Assembly (NCBI RefSeq): GCF_029227915.1
Contig: NC_079883.1
Coordinates: 3,966,001 to 4,030,000, forward strand
Direction of reading: 5' to 3'
Origin: Hydractinia symbiolongicarpus
Taxonomy: Eukaryota > Cnidaria > Hydrozoa > Anthoathecata > Hydractiniidae
DNA length: 64,000 bases
Below are positions 31,880 to 44,668 of the stretch, piece after piece; position 1 is the first letter of the stretch; each line of letters starts with the position of its first letter. Made by a program: the position numbers and the translations under genes. A model generated the notes under the pieces. It was not told where the DNA came from, did not search any database, and was given only the letters and a program-made list of their open reading frames with translations.

Positions 31880-32620
31880 ACTGTTTTGTGCGCGGACGGT
31901 ACACAAGAAAGCAGACGCAACTATTCGAACACACGGGGGCGGTAGAATAAAATACGGTACATCGGTCGGTCTAGTACAGTATGATGATGACGTTTCATAG
32001 CTTAAATACAAACAGAAAAAATACAAAGATACAAAAGGATAAGCACAACATAAATAAATACAAATATAGCCTGTGTCGATAGACATACTATTACACGTAC
32101 AAAACAAAACATGAACACTAACTATTGCGTCGTTTACTGCGCTTGCTTCCTTTTTGCTGCTTGAAGAAACTCTTTACGTTAAGATTTTAATCAAGAACTA
32201 CGATATTTTCGATTCTCACTTTTACCACACGCTTGTCCTATTCGTACGGAGATTAGAAGCAATGTGAAAAGTGCGCGAAAAAACTATAAAAAACCAATTA
32301 AAGTTAATGTGACGTGAGGGGTCTCCATCTCCGAGACGGATCTTCATCGTTTATGTTTAAAACACTCCCCACCAATGAGTACTCGTGTACGAACGACTGT
32401 CCATCTAGTAACGCCTTATTTGATATAATTGATTATCTTACTTACGTCGCACTCGTTAAAGATGTACGTCGTTTATGAACGTCATTCCGATCGCTTTGCA
32501 ATATCGTTTGCCCAAGATTTATCATCGAATTTTACAACGTCGTTGTTGTTTCTTTACGAATTATGTACACCTATAAAGAACACAATTCACCGTCGTATGC
32601 AAAGCATAGTTCAGGTGACA
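31880..32620. other. Non-coding stretch flanking the truncated BEL/Pao
   Basis: No domain-bearing ORF. It could include the old 3' LTR of the truncated BEL/Pao (which reads on the minus strand and ends at ~32640), but no second LTR is present to confirm this. Confidence 0.35.
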
Positions 32621-32623
32621 TTT

Positions 32624-34862
32624 TCATTTAGTACTGCGTTCCAGTAACGCAAGTGATCGGATGGGACGAATGTAATTTCCATCAACAGTTTTCACTTCTG
32701 CAACCCTGTTGATGCCATCGCTACCAGGAAAGATTTTCGTAATGCGTCCAAACGGCCAATGATTTTTCAAGACGTTCTGGTTTCTAACTATCACGAGGTC
32801 TCCTTCCTTAATTTGGTCGTCATTTGTATTCCATTTAGCACGTTTTGTCAAAGAAGGCAGGTATTCCTTTCTCCATCTATTCCAAAACATATTTGAAGCT
32901 CTTTTACGATCTTTTACGATCGTCGAGGTCTGTAAATACAGAATCTACAGGTGTATTTTGCGACGCTCTTCCAATGAAAAAATGATTTGGCGTTAGTGTG
33001 TGGTAGTCATCTGCGTCACTGCTGATAGAAGTCAACGGTCGGCTATTGATGGTTGCTTCTACTTTAGTCAAGAATGTACGTAACTCTTCTTCCGTGAAAA
33101 CGCGATCACGAACTATCGCTTTCAACGCTCGTTTAGTGATTTTCACCATAGATTTCATTGCTCCATTCATCCATGGTGAAAATGGTGGGTTCAACTTCCA
33201 TTCGATACTATTCTTTGTTAACTCTTTTCGAAGTTTTGTCTCATTCAGATTCGTTACCAGCTCTCTTAGTTCACGATCTGCGCCGACGAAGTTGGTTCCG
33301 TTGTCGCTGGTGATTTTTTGGGGGTTTCCTCTTCTTGAGAAAAAACGTCGAAGTGCAAGAATGAAACTATCTGTCGATAAATCTCCAGCTAGCTCAATAT
33401 GAACGGCACGTAAACAATGCTCCATACCTTTTCACGGTTCCAGATGAAGCTCTTGTCCTCTTACTTGTCTTGAGAATCATTGGACCAAAGTAATCTACTC
33501 CTGATCGATTAAATGGTGGTTCACCTACAGCAAGACGATCGATTGGTAGATCTCCCATAAGTGGTGACATTGGCTTGACTTTCTTTTATTTGCTGTATGT
33601 ATATGCATTTATCAAATTCTTCACAAAGGATTTTCCAGTCGGAATCCAAATATTTTGTCTTGATAGTGCTAGTGTGGCGTTTTGTCCAACATGGAAGTTT
33701 GTATGATGAATGTGTTGAATTATGAGTCGTGCAATGTGGTGTTTTGGCGAGATTATCACTTGGTGCTTCGACTCAAATGGTATATCGATTAAACCAATTC
33801 TTCCTCCAACACGAATCAAATTGTTCTGCATCATTGGTCTCAAAGCTACAAGTGGTGATCTTTTTGGTAGTTCCTTGTGTGATTGTAGGTTTTCGAATTC
33901 TGATGGGTAGGATTCTTGTTGTGAGATGCTATACAACTGTAACTTTGTTGCTTCAATTTCATCAACGGTCAGGTAATCAAATTTTTCACGTTCAGATCCT
34001 CCCCTTTTTAATAACAACCAATTTCGTTTTAATTTGATAATCCACACAATGTGGCGACAGAGTTTTTGCCAATCGGAATAACTTTCCCATTTGATAAAGG
34101 ATGTTTTCTCTGGTATTGCATTACTAGTTGACTGAAAGTTGGTAATGTCTGCGTCTTCTTCACTTTGAATGACATTTTGGTTTTGGTCTGGCCAATTGCA
34201 TTCTTCTTCGATTAAAAACGATGGACCGGTTAACCATCTGGAATTCTCGGTCGATGATAGTGGTACATATCTTGTAGCATTGTCTGCTGGGTTCAGAGTT
34301 CCCGGCACAAAACGCCACGAATTGACGTCAGTCGTAGTACGAATTTTATTGATGCGATTCGTAACGAATACTGGATTTATTTTCTGTTTTCATTCGAGAT
34401 ATATTTCAAAACTATTTGTGAATCTGTCCAAAATTTGGTACTGAGGTCCATGGAAAGACTACTTACTATTGATTTTCTCATTCTTGTAGCCAAGACAACA
34501 GCTTGTAATTCTAATTTTGGTATTGTGAGAGATTCAACGAGGCGACTCTGGATTTTCCTATCATGAATGTTACATTGAGGGTATGCGTATCTTAAACACG
34601 TAGATATGCGACAGCACCATATGCATTGATTGAAGTGTCGGAAAAAATATGCAGTTGAATCAACTGACTATCGGATTGTAGTTTGAGCCATCGAGAAATG
34701 CTGATCGATGTTAGTTTCTCCAGTTCACTTCTCCAGCTCAACCACTTTGTTTTTAATTCGGTTGGTATTTCTTCATCCCAGTCTATTTTGGATTTCCACA
34801 AAGATTGGATGATAAGTTTTCCTTCTAAGATGAATGGTGTTAAGATGCCAAGTGGGTCAAAC
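32624..34862 (-). mobile_element. Truncated, decayed BEL/Pao retrotransposon pol
   Basis: Reading on the minus strand: SLFDPLGILTPFILEGKL-type end of RT, LHIFSDTSINAYGAVAYLRV (RNase H start), ...IPKLELQAVVLA, GTLNPADNATRYVPLS, a zinc/HHCC region (IIQHIHHTNFHVGQNATL), an integrase core with TSDNGTNFVG and NSIEWKLNPPFSPWMNGAM, RPLTSIS...TPNHFFIGR, and the DUF5641 tail FWNRWRKEYLPSL ... VVEV-like end. At least three frameshifts or stops (near 33430, 34310 and 34450) break it, and gag, protease and most of RT are missing. It belongs to a BEL/Pao lineage different from the intact copy at 44.4-50.2 kb, judging from diverged integrase motifs. Confidence 0.85.
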
Positions 34863-35990
34863 AGAGAGACTGACAGACAAACTGACGGACAGATAGGGGG
34901 AATTTTACTGGAAAATACTTAGTAATATCCGCCTAAAAATGCGCCTAAGCAGAAGAACAATTGAAAACATCTATGATTATTTTAATTTATTAATGGATAA
35001 TCAATCACCTATCCATATATAACTTTTTTTCCCGGCGATTTGTTATCCAGTTGTCTTTATAATGATGATGGCATATTTAACCCATCAATTTTGCAACAAG
35101 TGCATCGGCGTGGCTTTGCCATGTTGAAAAGTTTTGGTCCCAAGTGGTCCATAGGTGTATTCAAACTCATAGGTGAAATGCTGTACCGTTAGCCTTGACA
35201 CCAGTGTATTGTATTAAGGATTAGGTTTATCTTGAATTGCCAAGGAAAAAGATTTGGAAAGGGAAATTAGGGCTTGGTTGGATATTTTGAGTTACAAATA
35301 GGATTAGCGTATTATCATATAGGACTCTTTTAATATTCAATATGTGCCTACTTGTTAAGTTTTCATTTGACACTGTCAAAACGTTTTCGCAACAACTAAT
35401 TGTTACGTTATATCACATTATCAAACAATCTTTGCGCTTCCGTACATTTCCAAATACATTGAAATAAGACGTTCCCTTTTTGAAATAAGAGGACAAGTAC
35501 ACCAAAAGACTACGGTACGATTTGGTGTTGCCTGTACTATCTAAATATTCGGAAAAAGAAGTACACTTGATTCTTCTAATCTCTTCTTTACATATTATTT
35601 TTAATATTTTGTAATGACTTCATCGAACATCAAAACTAAATGTATCCAATTTACTAACTAAATCGTTACCTATGTTGTAAATGCTGACTTTTTACGTAAT
35701 AAAAACAAAGAATTTTCTATATGACACATCTAACATCATCCTGCATTAAGGTAAAGAAGTGCAATCTAATTGTTAATCCAAATCCAGCCTATGCATAAGT
35801 AAATGTCCTCCCTCTACTTAAGAAACGAACTGGTTCATCACGATGGCATCCTGATTTATACGTCTGAAAATTCAAACTTTTTATTTTTGAAGCTGCATTT
35901 AATCAAAAATTTACCCCAGCTGGAAAGTTTAGCTGTGTCTTTATTATTCTTGATATGATAATTTTACGCATTAATTTAATAAATCTTGCA
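34863..35990. other. Non-coding stretch
   Basis: Begins with a junction to GACAGACAAACTGACGGACAGA-type repeat sequence where the BEL/Pao copy is cut. No gene recognised after that. Confidence 0.4.
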
Positions 35991-35994
35991 TTAA

Positions 35995-36112
35995 CCAACC
36001 TCATTCCCAGGGTCTTGTGACCCCTGAGCCGTTATTACGGAGTGGCCAACAATGACCCTTGAACAGGCTGGTCACATGATACAAAAATGCCCAGATATAC
36101 TGGGCATTTTTG
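35995..36112. repeat. Dispersed-repeat fragment with a perfect 12-bp hairpin
   Basis: CCTCATTCCCAGGGTCTTGTGACCCC resembles the widespread invertebrate repeat type starting CCTCGTCCCCAGGG. At 36082-36112 CAAAAATGCCCA and TGGGCATTTTTG pair perfectly around a 7-base loop. Probably a MITE end. Confidence 0.5.
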
Positions 36113-36119
36113 AAATTCC

Positions 36120-39100
36120 AAAGATAATGAGATGCAAATTTGACGCTCGTCTGAAAAGCAAGATTTAGACATGGCGGGCGAAAAAGGACAACGTCAAAGA
36201 AACTTTTTTGTTGATTAAAGCAAAATTGTCAGAATTTTGAACAGAACAGAAGAGTCTATAAGTTTATCAAAGAGTTCTTTTGGCTGACTTCGTGATAGCT
36301 CAAACTTTCTAACAAAAATCTCTCGTAACCAAAAAATAACTATAAAAGTGAGCTTTTGTAATTGATAATACGCAAAGTATAATATATATAAAAACTTGCT
36401 ATATACGTTATCAAAATAATGCGTAGTTTTATGTGGTTTTGATAAATTATGTTAGGTTTTTTTATTGTATCGTTTCCGTCCGAAACGTGTTGGTTGATAC
36501 ATTTTTATAATATATTTTCCGAGAGCTTTGTTCTTGGTTATGTTTACTAGTCTTAGAAATTATCACTTTGAAGCGCCCATTTTTTAAACCTTATCCTAAT
36601 GTATTTAGCAATAATTACAAAGGTTTTTGATAATAACTTTTCCAGATAGAAGATTAATATGAACTGAAAATAACCCTCCTTGAAGAATGGGGATGTGAAT
36701 CTACAAGAACGCGCAGTAAGAATTCTAATATATATCCCGCATTTTGCAATACTGCCTTTCTTCAACCTTCAATGGTAGAAAGAGTTACACCATTATGTGA
36801 TTTAAAAGACTTATAAGTAATTCACATGTATTCTTGGTGCACCAAGGATTTTATACTAGTCACTGGTTTGAATAAATCTTTAGCTCTCGTATAAGAAAAA
36901 GAGAGAGATGGGCGTTATATTAGTAGACGAATGTATTCTAAACAAGTGCTTCTCCTTAATATGAATGAAACGAATAATTTTGTATTTATGAATACATAAG
37001 AAATTACAGTGGCTGCGAAACTATTTAATAAGCTCAATCCCTGGAATTTCTCAAGAATGGCGTGAATAAGCGGGCCACTTAAAAAGTCAAAGTGCAACAA
37101 ATTATACACAGTTTAGAAACATATAGACGTCTAGACAACCTGTTTATAAATAATTAATTTTAAGATGAATGTGCTACCTTTTTATTTTCTCTTTCTAAAA
37201 AAAGAAACATTTTCCTTCAGTATTCTTTTGGCGGTAAAAAAAGGTACGTTCTATTAAATATATTAAAAATCTGTAAATCAAAAGTTTGTTTTGACGAGGG
37301 AACAAAGACAACATGAGGATCTCTATTTCTTAAAAAATACTACGTTACTACATTTAAGAAGGTAATTATTAATTCTAAAAAGCTTCAAATCATTGATGTT
37401 GGTTAGGATGCCTTTATGTGCAATAAACATATATGTGTCTATTCAAAATTTCCAAGGATATAGCTACCTAACTAGTTTAGTAGGTTCGCAGTTTATTTTA
37501 GTAGAATACGGAAGTTAAAATTGATTTTGTACCCGATCCAATATATCTAGGAAACTTTTTCGTCACTTTCAGTTATATTTGTTTGATATGATATTTAAGA
37601 TGATTTAAGTTGTTGTTTCTGTCCTCAGTGTTCATAAACTTTTCCACTGCAATAAGCTCAACTTTCGCGTAAGTCACTAAAGCAGTTTCTTAGCCTCTTT
37701 AATACAAAATATTTAACTGCACTTTTGGAAATTCGTAAAACACATCAACAAATAAACTCATATTATATAAGTTACAAAGCCTGTTTAACGAAAATTGCAA
37801 GTAAATTAATTTCGAATTCTATGTTTAAGTGTAAACATTCCATCGAAAGGTTACAAAAGCTTAAAGACTCATTTCTGTAATTTTTAGCTTTTGCCCAACA
37901 ATTAAAATAATAGCACGAAAAACGAAGGGCTACTGCTTAAGGTTTTCAATTTGGGGTTGTCTATTTATAACCACCGACTTAGTTGATTGCGTTTCCCATT
38001 GTATCTTATTACCATTGGCCTAATTATTGGGGAAGCTCTCAATCACTAGAGACTAAGTTTTTATCCCGTCCAATGACTTGACACATCTGACGATTTTGGT
38101 TGTGATAGGGATTTCCATATGCTCAAGGGTTCTGACTTTAAAAATTGTATTAATTAAAGGTTAAAATTTGCTTTTTGTCATTTTAACATATTTTAGAGAT
38201 GAATAGAATAAAACATGACAGGTTTTTGATTATTTTTTTTTGATTGACATAAAAGCAATAACAGATAACAAAGCTGTTAACAAGATATTTCATCTGTCAA
38301 TCACTCTATTCTACAGACAAACGTTATCTTTGTTTGTCGTTGCTGATTTATTTCTTATGTGAAAACTATTTAAATACAGACACAAGTCTTTTTTTACAGT
38401 GCTTATGGTATATCTCTGGTATAACACATTAATCTAGATCAATCTGTTCTGTCAAGTTCTTTATTTTTTGATAAGATGAAATTGATAACCGTAATAGTCA
38501 ATGACATCAACAGGTGCACACCAAATCTTCAGACGATCAGTTTTATGACATTGGAAAAACAAAAATAAAATCAGTTTCACTAGACAAAAAACTCACATTT
38601 TTGCAACATTTTTTTTGATTAGGTTTGAAAATCCATACGACTTTGAAAATTTCACTAATTCATTAAGTTTATTAAAAATTTTGAATATTGCATCTGTTTC
38701 TTTAGATAAACTTAAGAATTTTGCGATACATGAACATTTGGAGAATGTGATGTAAAGCTGCGCCAAAAATTTACCTTCCCTGAAATCAACACTACCTAGC
38801 GTTGGTGTATTTAAAACAAGTATCAATAACCCAACAGATGCGTTACAATCCCCTTATTTCGTTGAAAACCCTGCTTAAAAAATTATTTAAAGAAAGCTAT
38901 TAAACTATTCCGCAATGTTTCTTTGATCCTGAATAAGTCTAGACTTATAATATCTTATTTCTGAAGGGATAAGTCCTGCTCATTATTTTCTAACTTCCAT
39001 ATTTTATCAGTAAGATTAACCACTCCTTAACTAATTCAAAGCAAAGAAAAAGCTACAATATGTTATCTACGGCAGACACTTTTCTAAACTCTTGATATAA

Positions 39101-40355
39101 AGATGTTATCACAACTTGATTGATGTTGTTATTAAATCAAATCAACTTATGACATGTCTAGATGAAATCAAACTTATTTGTCCATCATTGTTTATTGTAT
39201 CGATCAAATATTGCTTATATGATTAACTCTTCTTTTTATTTTACCTTTCCTTGACGTTTGTCAAACAAGACTATACAATTATTTAATCATCAATAAGAAA
39301 GGATGTTTTCAGCTTTTTTGGTCAGGAGGACGCTTAATTGGAGTTAATTATGTACAATCTACGCATATGATTAACACAGTTATGGTTAATCATTTATTTA
39401 AGACGAGCTACCCATTTTTACTCGTGATTTGTAAATACTTCTTTCATCAACATATGCTTCATAAGAACATCAGGCTAAAATTTCAGGTTAAAACAATAAG
39501 TCTTTTGTTTAAAGCAATATAGATTCTTAAAAAATGAGCGTCTATTATTTATGATTGCCGAAGGCATCAATTTAAAACACCATCTTTATGTTAAAAATTG
39601 TTGTTTGATCCAGAGTAGGGTGACAACTTTTCTTACAGGTTTGAATTACTGTAACGGTGACATACACAAGGTATACCGTGATCACCTAGCGATTTTTCCT
39701 TTTTAAAACGTTTTAGCTACAGGGATTGTAAACTTAATATTCCAGTTTTATCCAATTTTAATAAAATTAAAATTTAAAAGAGAAAGTAAAAAAAAAAAAA
39801 GAAAGTGTTACATCATGTGTTGAATGAAAGTTGCATAAATATACAAGATATTTCTGCTTTAAATATGTTCGCTTATCAAATAAGCATGAAACTGATTACT
39901 AGACGTTGCCTTGCATTTGCACTCCAAAATACAACACCTTAAACGTACGTTCACATTTACCATTCTTGATTTGCACTTTGCACGTTGAATTTCGTGTTTG
40001 CAATAGAAACACGCAACTAACTACAATCTAGTAAGTGATTATTGACTTTGTTATATTTATGGTTTTCCGTGGAAATGTTTTGTGTCAATTGTCCAATTAC
40101 TATCACCTACGTCGTCAAAATAAATTAAATAAAGATAATTATATGAACTACAATTATGACTAATTACAACCACAAATGCCATTACCTGTCAACTATCGCG
40201 ACACTCTTTCCTTTTTTTCTAGAATTCATTGAATGCCTAGACAAATACGTTATGTACGAAAATGGTACCTAGAGTAGTTAAGAATTGAAATCTTCGATTT
40301 CCTGTACATATATTGGCAGTGTGGTTCAATTATAATTGGATCTATTAAGTTATTA
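36120..40355. other. Long AT-rich stretch without recognised genes
   Basis: Only short unconserved ORFs. Weak imperfect inverted similarity between about 38248-38280 and 38320-38360 is the only structure seen. Confidence 0.4.
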
Positions 40356-40359
40356 TTTC

Positions 40360-40667
40360 ATGTTTACCTAAGTGAACCTGTTACTCCATCAGTTTTATGC
40401 TTTCGTTCTCAGAACGAATGTATATACCATAGCATCTTTTAACATAATTTATGACATACTACTCAGGGGTGTTTACGCTGTAATAAAAGTGGAGAAGCCA
40501 GGTTTTAATGTCGTTGGAGGACCCACCATAGGTCGGTCTGAAGCGAGTAAAGAAATTAAACAAAATAACCCCCTGCATTCTCCCACCACCCCATCCCTGC
40601 TGTCCTGATAGTCAGTCCTGATATTGCAAAAACACGGACAGTGTAGTAGTATCATTTAGGTAAACAT
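40360..40667. mobile_element. MITE-like element with 16-bp terminal inverted repeats
   Basis: ATGTTTACCTAAGTGA at the left pairs with TCATTTAGGTAAACAT at the right with one mismatch; the whole is 308 bp. The interior has no transposase, so it would be non-autonomous. The superfamily cannot be told and no target duplication is obvious. Confidence 0.5.
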
Positions 40668-41251
40668 CACTTTTTTGTCTTTAGGTAAAGAAGGTATCTT
40701 TATTTTAATTTATTTTTTTGCAATTTGCAAAGATTCTTCTTAAATCACAGTTTTAGACATAAGGCGCACAATAAAACTGTGAAAAAGAAGCTAAAGGTGG
40801 ACAGTAGATTTGATCACTTTGAGCAGAAATTGAATATTCTGAACTTTATTATGCCTGTCAATCACTTTTATCGGTTTAAATGATATAATTATACATGAGA
40901 TTTATTTGATAAATAATTTATCAATAATCTTGATTAAAAATGAACGCTTTTATTGAAGTGAATAACTTCAAAGTTTTACTCAACTCTTTCGTTTTGTTAT
41001 TGATAATTCATTATAAAGGTTTAGCTATATCTGTATCTTTTCAAAAAGTTTAAATAGCTTTTACTGATTTCTGATAGAACTAAAACAAACTAATTCTAAT
41101 AGCCTGGCCTTTGTTTTTAATCTGAAGGTTAAAATCAATACATATTTTTCTCAGCGTTTTTGACCCGTCCATAATTACAGAAAGACAAAGTATTTTTAAA
41201 TAAGGACTCACTTTAATAACCTAGCACAAGAACATAAAATACAAAAAACTA

Positions 41252-41626
41252 TTAACAGGGGCTGCAGGCACACGAATCAATAACTTCCACTTTAAATCGT
41301 TTTTGCCGTTTTCCTGTTTCAGACTTGCACACCAATCTCACTGTCCTCCAGTGGGACTTACTCGGTATGCAACGTGTACAATAAGTTAAGGTGTCTTGAT
41401 ATCCTTTATTTCCTGGTAAGTAGAACGAGTTACATCTTCCATGGCAGTGTTGGAGCTCTACTATCTTTGGAATACAATTATTTTGAAATATAGTTCTGTT
41501 ATATGATTTTGTGTGGCATGAATGTGAGTTTATTTCTGTAGCGTTCATGATAATCGGATATAATAGCGCTGGTTGAAAGCAATACAGTAATAATATGACT
41601 GAAGATAAAATCCTGGATAACTTCAT
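41252..41626 (-). CDS. Secreted DAN-type cystine-knot protein (paralogue 1)
   Basis: 124 residues from an ATG placed immediately after a splice acceptor (TTTTGTTTTCAG/AAG-ATG), so the frame upstream of the ATG is intronic. A signal peptide (SRILSSVILLLYCFQPALLYP) is followed by a CTCK domain with ten Cys: C, NNC, QHC-HGR-C, TYC-TR-C, LVC, SC-A-C-SP-C. The CxGxC and CxC pairs form the knot ring, and the CxxC plus terminal C are as in DAN/bursicon-type proteins. YNRTIF contains an N-glycosylation sequon. It shares YNRTI, GNKGYQD and FKVEVIDSC with the gene at 52.6 kb. Role: secreted signalling ligand or BMP-type antagonist (inference). Confidence 0.78.
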   Translation of the reverse strand: MKLSRILSSVILLLYCFQPALLYPIIMNATEINSHSCHTKSYNRTIFQNNCIPKIVELQHCHGRCNSFYLPGNKGYQDTLTYCTRCIPSKSHWRTVRLVCKSETGKRQKRFKVEVIDSCACSPC

Positions 41627-41699
41627 CTTCTGAAAACAAAAGAAGACAAAAACATAAACAACGATGTTAAGTGGCAGGGTTTTAAACATTGTTTGAATG

Positions 41700-44405
41700 A
41701 CAGGCTGTTAATCATTTCACACTATAAAGTGCATGATTAAATATTATAGATTATATATTTTTACGAGGAATACACTTCCCTTTAAAAGGGCTAGAAAATT
41801 TGGCTTTAGCATGATATACAATTTTGCTTGAATATTTAGCATAAAATTGTTGGTATTAATTTTATACTTCAAAGAATTTTTTATTTGTTTCACAGTACAT
41901 TAAAAAAATTTGCGATGTAAAATCTAAGTAAAGTTTTCGCAAAATTGCAAAACTTCTGCCTAGAATAAAATTTTGCCCCGTTTCTTTGTTTTCAGAAAAA
42001 AATAGAACATCAATAAAATTTCAGCCTTGCCATTATCCTTATTTTTCAGCCAATCTTAGCATAACTTATTAATTTGTGTAATAAAAACTTCTTAATTCAG
42101 TATATGTAGAGAAATCAGGAAAAATTACAACGCATTGTGCACCAAAGTTGATGTTTATTTGTTAAGGTCTAAATATATAGTTTGTTAAAGAATTAGAATT
42201 AGCCTCACCTGTGTTTCGTCTTTGTATCGTTGAATCCTTGTAAGTTAGACAACTATTAAATTGGTTATTTAAGCTTGACTGGTTAAAAGGTTAACTCAAA
42301 GGTTAATTTGTTCGTGCATTTATATTAACACTGGGATTTATACCATTTGTTCCCGGAATGACAGACGATTTAAAAGTACGATAGTAAACGTGTCGATTAT
42401 TAAAGCATATTGTGTCAACTAACTTAATTAACGAAAATTTTTATTAAAGAAATTATGGTCGACGAAGAAAAGAACGCAAGGATTAATGATGGATGTCATT
42501 TTAAAAATACTACGACAAAAAAATCTGAACAATGTGATGGCATGACCACATTTACGTTGTTCATTCATTTTTATGAAAAATGTCAACTATGCCGAAATGG
42601 ACATTCTTTACAATTTTCAATGAGTTACCGTTTCAGTAAATTTAAGGTCAGGAAATATATTAGATTACAATTATAATTTAATAACAGACGTAACAAAAAA
42701 CGCAAATAAATTGTACGATGTCATTAATGTAAGACACGTGTTCATTGGTATAAAACGACAACACACCTCGTTTAACTCAGGAGTATGGAAATCATTATAA
42801 AAATTGATAAAAAAAAGCTGTTTTCGCATTACAAATTAATCTAATTGTTTCCAAGCAGCATTTCCTGATGTCGCAAATTGTTTTAATCTATACAATACAA
42901 CTGTTAGCTAAGTCTTAAGTGGATAAGAAACACAAGACAAGGAGCCATTACTTTTTGGAACAGAACAAAAAAAACAGTTCCTTTTTGAGCTTATCCATGA
43001 AATTAACCAAATCTAATTAATTGAAAACTGGTTGTTCAAACTGGCGTAAAAATCCACTTAAAAATTTTTTTTGAATTTATTGTGCCTATCACATAACTTT
43101 TTGTTGGCAATTTCATTAAGGTTGTAAATAAAACGTTTTAAATAGGCTCTACAGACCATAGTTGCTTAGTTAATAAGGTCATTTACCCTTTTACCATTAT
43201 TTGTTGCAAGAGTATGAAGGTTTGAAGATGAATCTAATTGAATTAAAAAAATATAGTATAATATGATAAAAATGATGTTATAGTACAGGTTGGTATAGTA
43301 CATATTATATTAACTTATAATTAGACTAATATAGGTAGGTTTAGGTAGGAAACTTCAATGGAAGAAAAGACTAAGCATAAAGATGGTGATAATAGACCTA
43401 CTAGTTTGCGAAAAAGATTGGAGTATCACGTGATTCTTTAAAAGTACATTTTATAAAAAATATAGCCCAAAATAAAACGCTTGTCAAAGAATGGGAATAA
43501 TAAGGACGGTATATGGTTACTACTTTGCAGAATAAGTTTAGCCTACAACGTGATCCTCTCAAATTATAAATCGCAGACCTATATCGATTGTAGTTTACGG
43601 ACTATATAGCAAGAAACCTCAAATAAAAGTTTATGATATGACTGATGAGGTATAAAGTATCACGTTGGCAAAATATGTTGTGGTATATCACGTGATTCTT
43701 TAAGAAGTATATTTTTAAGAAGTTCATTTTTTGAGACAAGAAAAACATGACAAAAACATCGCAATTCGTCCAATAAAATAGGCGTTGAATGCAAGGTTAA
43801 GACGATGTTGCACAACCGTGTTTAGCACAGATAGTTACAATCACAGTGGTGCGCTAGCGTAGTTGAGGAAGCTTAAAAAAAACGACGAAAGCTTAAGCGC
43901 AAAAGAATGGGGACATCTCACCCCCCCCCCCCCCCAGACTCGTCATCCGTACAAATCGGACTTCGTGTTTGGTCTACTGCACGTTGGCAATCAGAACAAA
44001 GTCAATAAATTATCTTGCATTTGATATTTTGTGTAGATATAAAAAAAATTGTATGGCGGTGAGGGGACTTTTTCTTCACCACCAGAAGTTTACCGGTATT
44101 AATAGTATAGAGATTATTATATAATATAAAACAGATCAAAAACAGTAATTTTAATTTTTCCCGCAAAAACCTTTGTTTAATTTGCAAAAGTCACGGGTAA
44201 TTAACTTTTATCGCTCCCCATAAGCACGCATCTATTGTCTACTTGTGTCTATTTTATTCCCGTCTTGAAATAAATAATATCAATTTGGTAATTGATATTA
44301 TTTCTTTCCGCTTGAATGAAATTAACAAAAAACTTACTTTATGATGGAAAAGCCATGAACAGGTTGTTTAGTTGATTTTGTTTCATTTTGTAGCATCTAC
44401 AAGTG
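41700..44405. other. Upstream region of the cystine-knot gene; no further gene
   Basis: It probably holds the 5' non-coding exon and intron of the 41.3-kb gene. CACGTG at 42735 with TATAAAA at 42749 on the plus strand is a weak promoter candidate. A run of 15 C lies at 43921-43935. Short ORFs here are not supported. Confidence 0.4.
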
Positions 44406-44410
44406 GTTCT
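44406..44410. repeat. Target-site duplication GTTCT (left)
   Basis: The same five bases follow the right LTR at 50227-50231. Five bp is normal for BEL/Pao insertion. Confidence 0.9.
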
Positions 44411-44568
44411 TGAATTTCCAGATAAATTCGGATACAAATAAAACTTTATTTTAAAACGTGACTATATTTTTAAAGAACGAAATCTAAAACTAACATGTGC
44501 GAGAATATAAATACATAATAAGAGCAGCTAGAGGACTGGGGAAGATATAAACAAATATGGTAACCACA
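44411..44568 (-). repeat. BEL/Pao LTR (3' LTR of the minus-strand element)
   Basis: 158 bp, TG...CA ends, identical base for base to 50069-50226 by reading. Confidence 0.95.
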
Positions 44569-44579
44569 TCCTCCCCCCT
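44569..44579 (-). promoter_or_regulatory. Polypurine tract
   Basis: AGGGGGGAGGA on the minus strand, directly next to the 3' LTR: the expected plus-strand priming site for reverse transcription. Confidence 0.85.
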
Positions 44580-44668
44580 AGCTGCCTAAATATCTTATAT
44601 ATAACAAATACGTGATAAACTATAAAGGTGTCAACAAATGTATAACATAATGTCTTTATGTTTCTTAT

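Noticed and set aside
36082-36112. Perfect hairpin looking like an intrinsic terminator
   Set aside because: It lies in eukaryotic non-coding sequence, inside a dispersed-repeat fragment and not behind a gene, so it is read as a repeat end.
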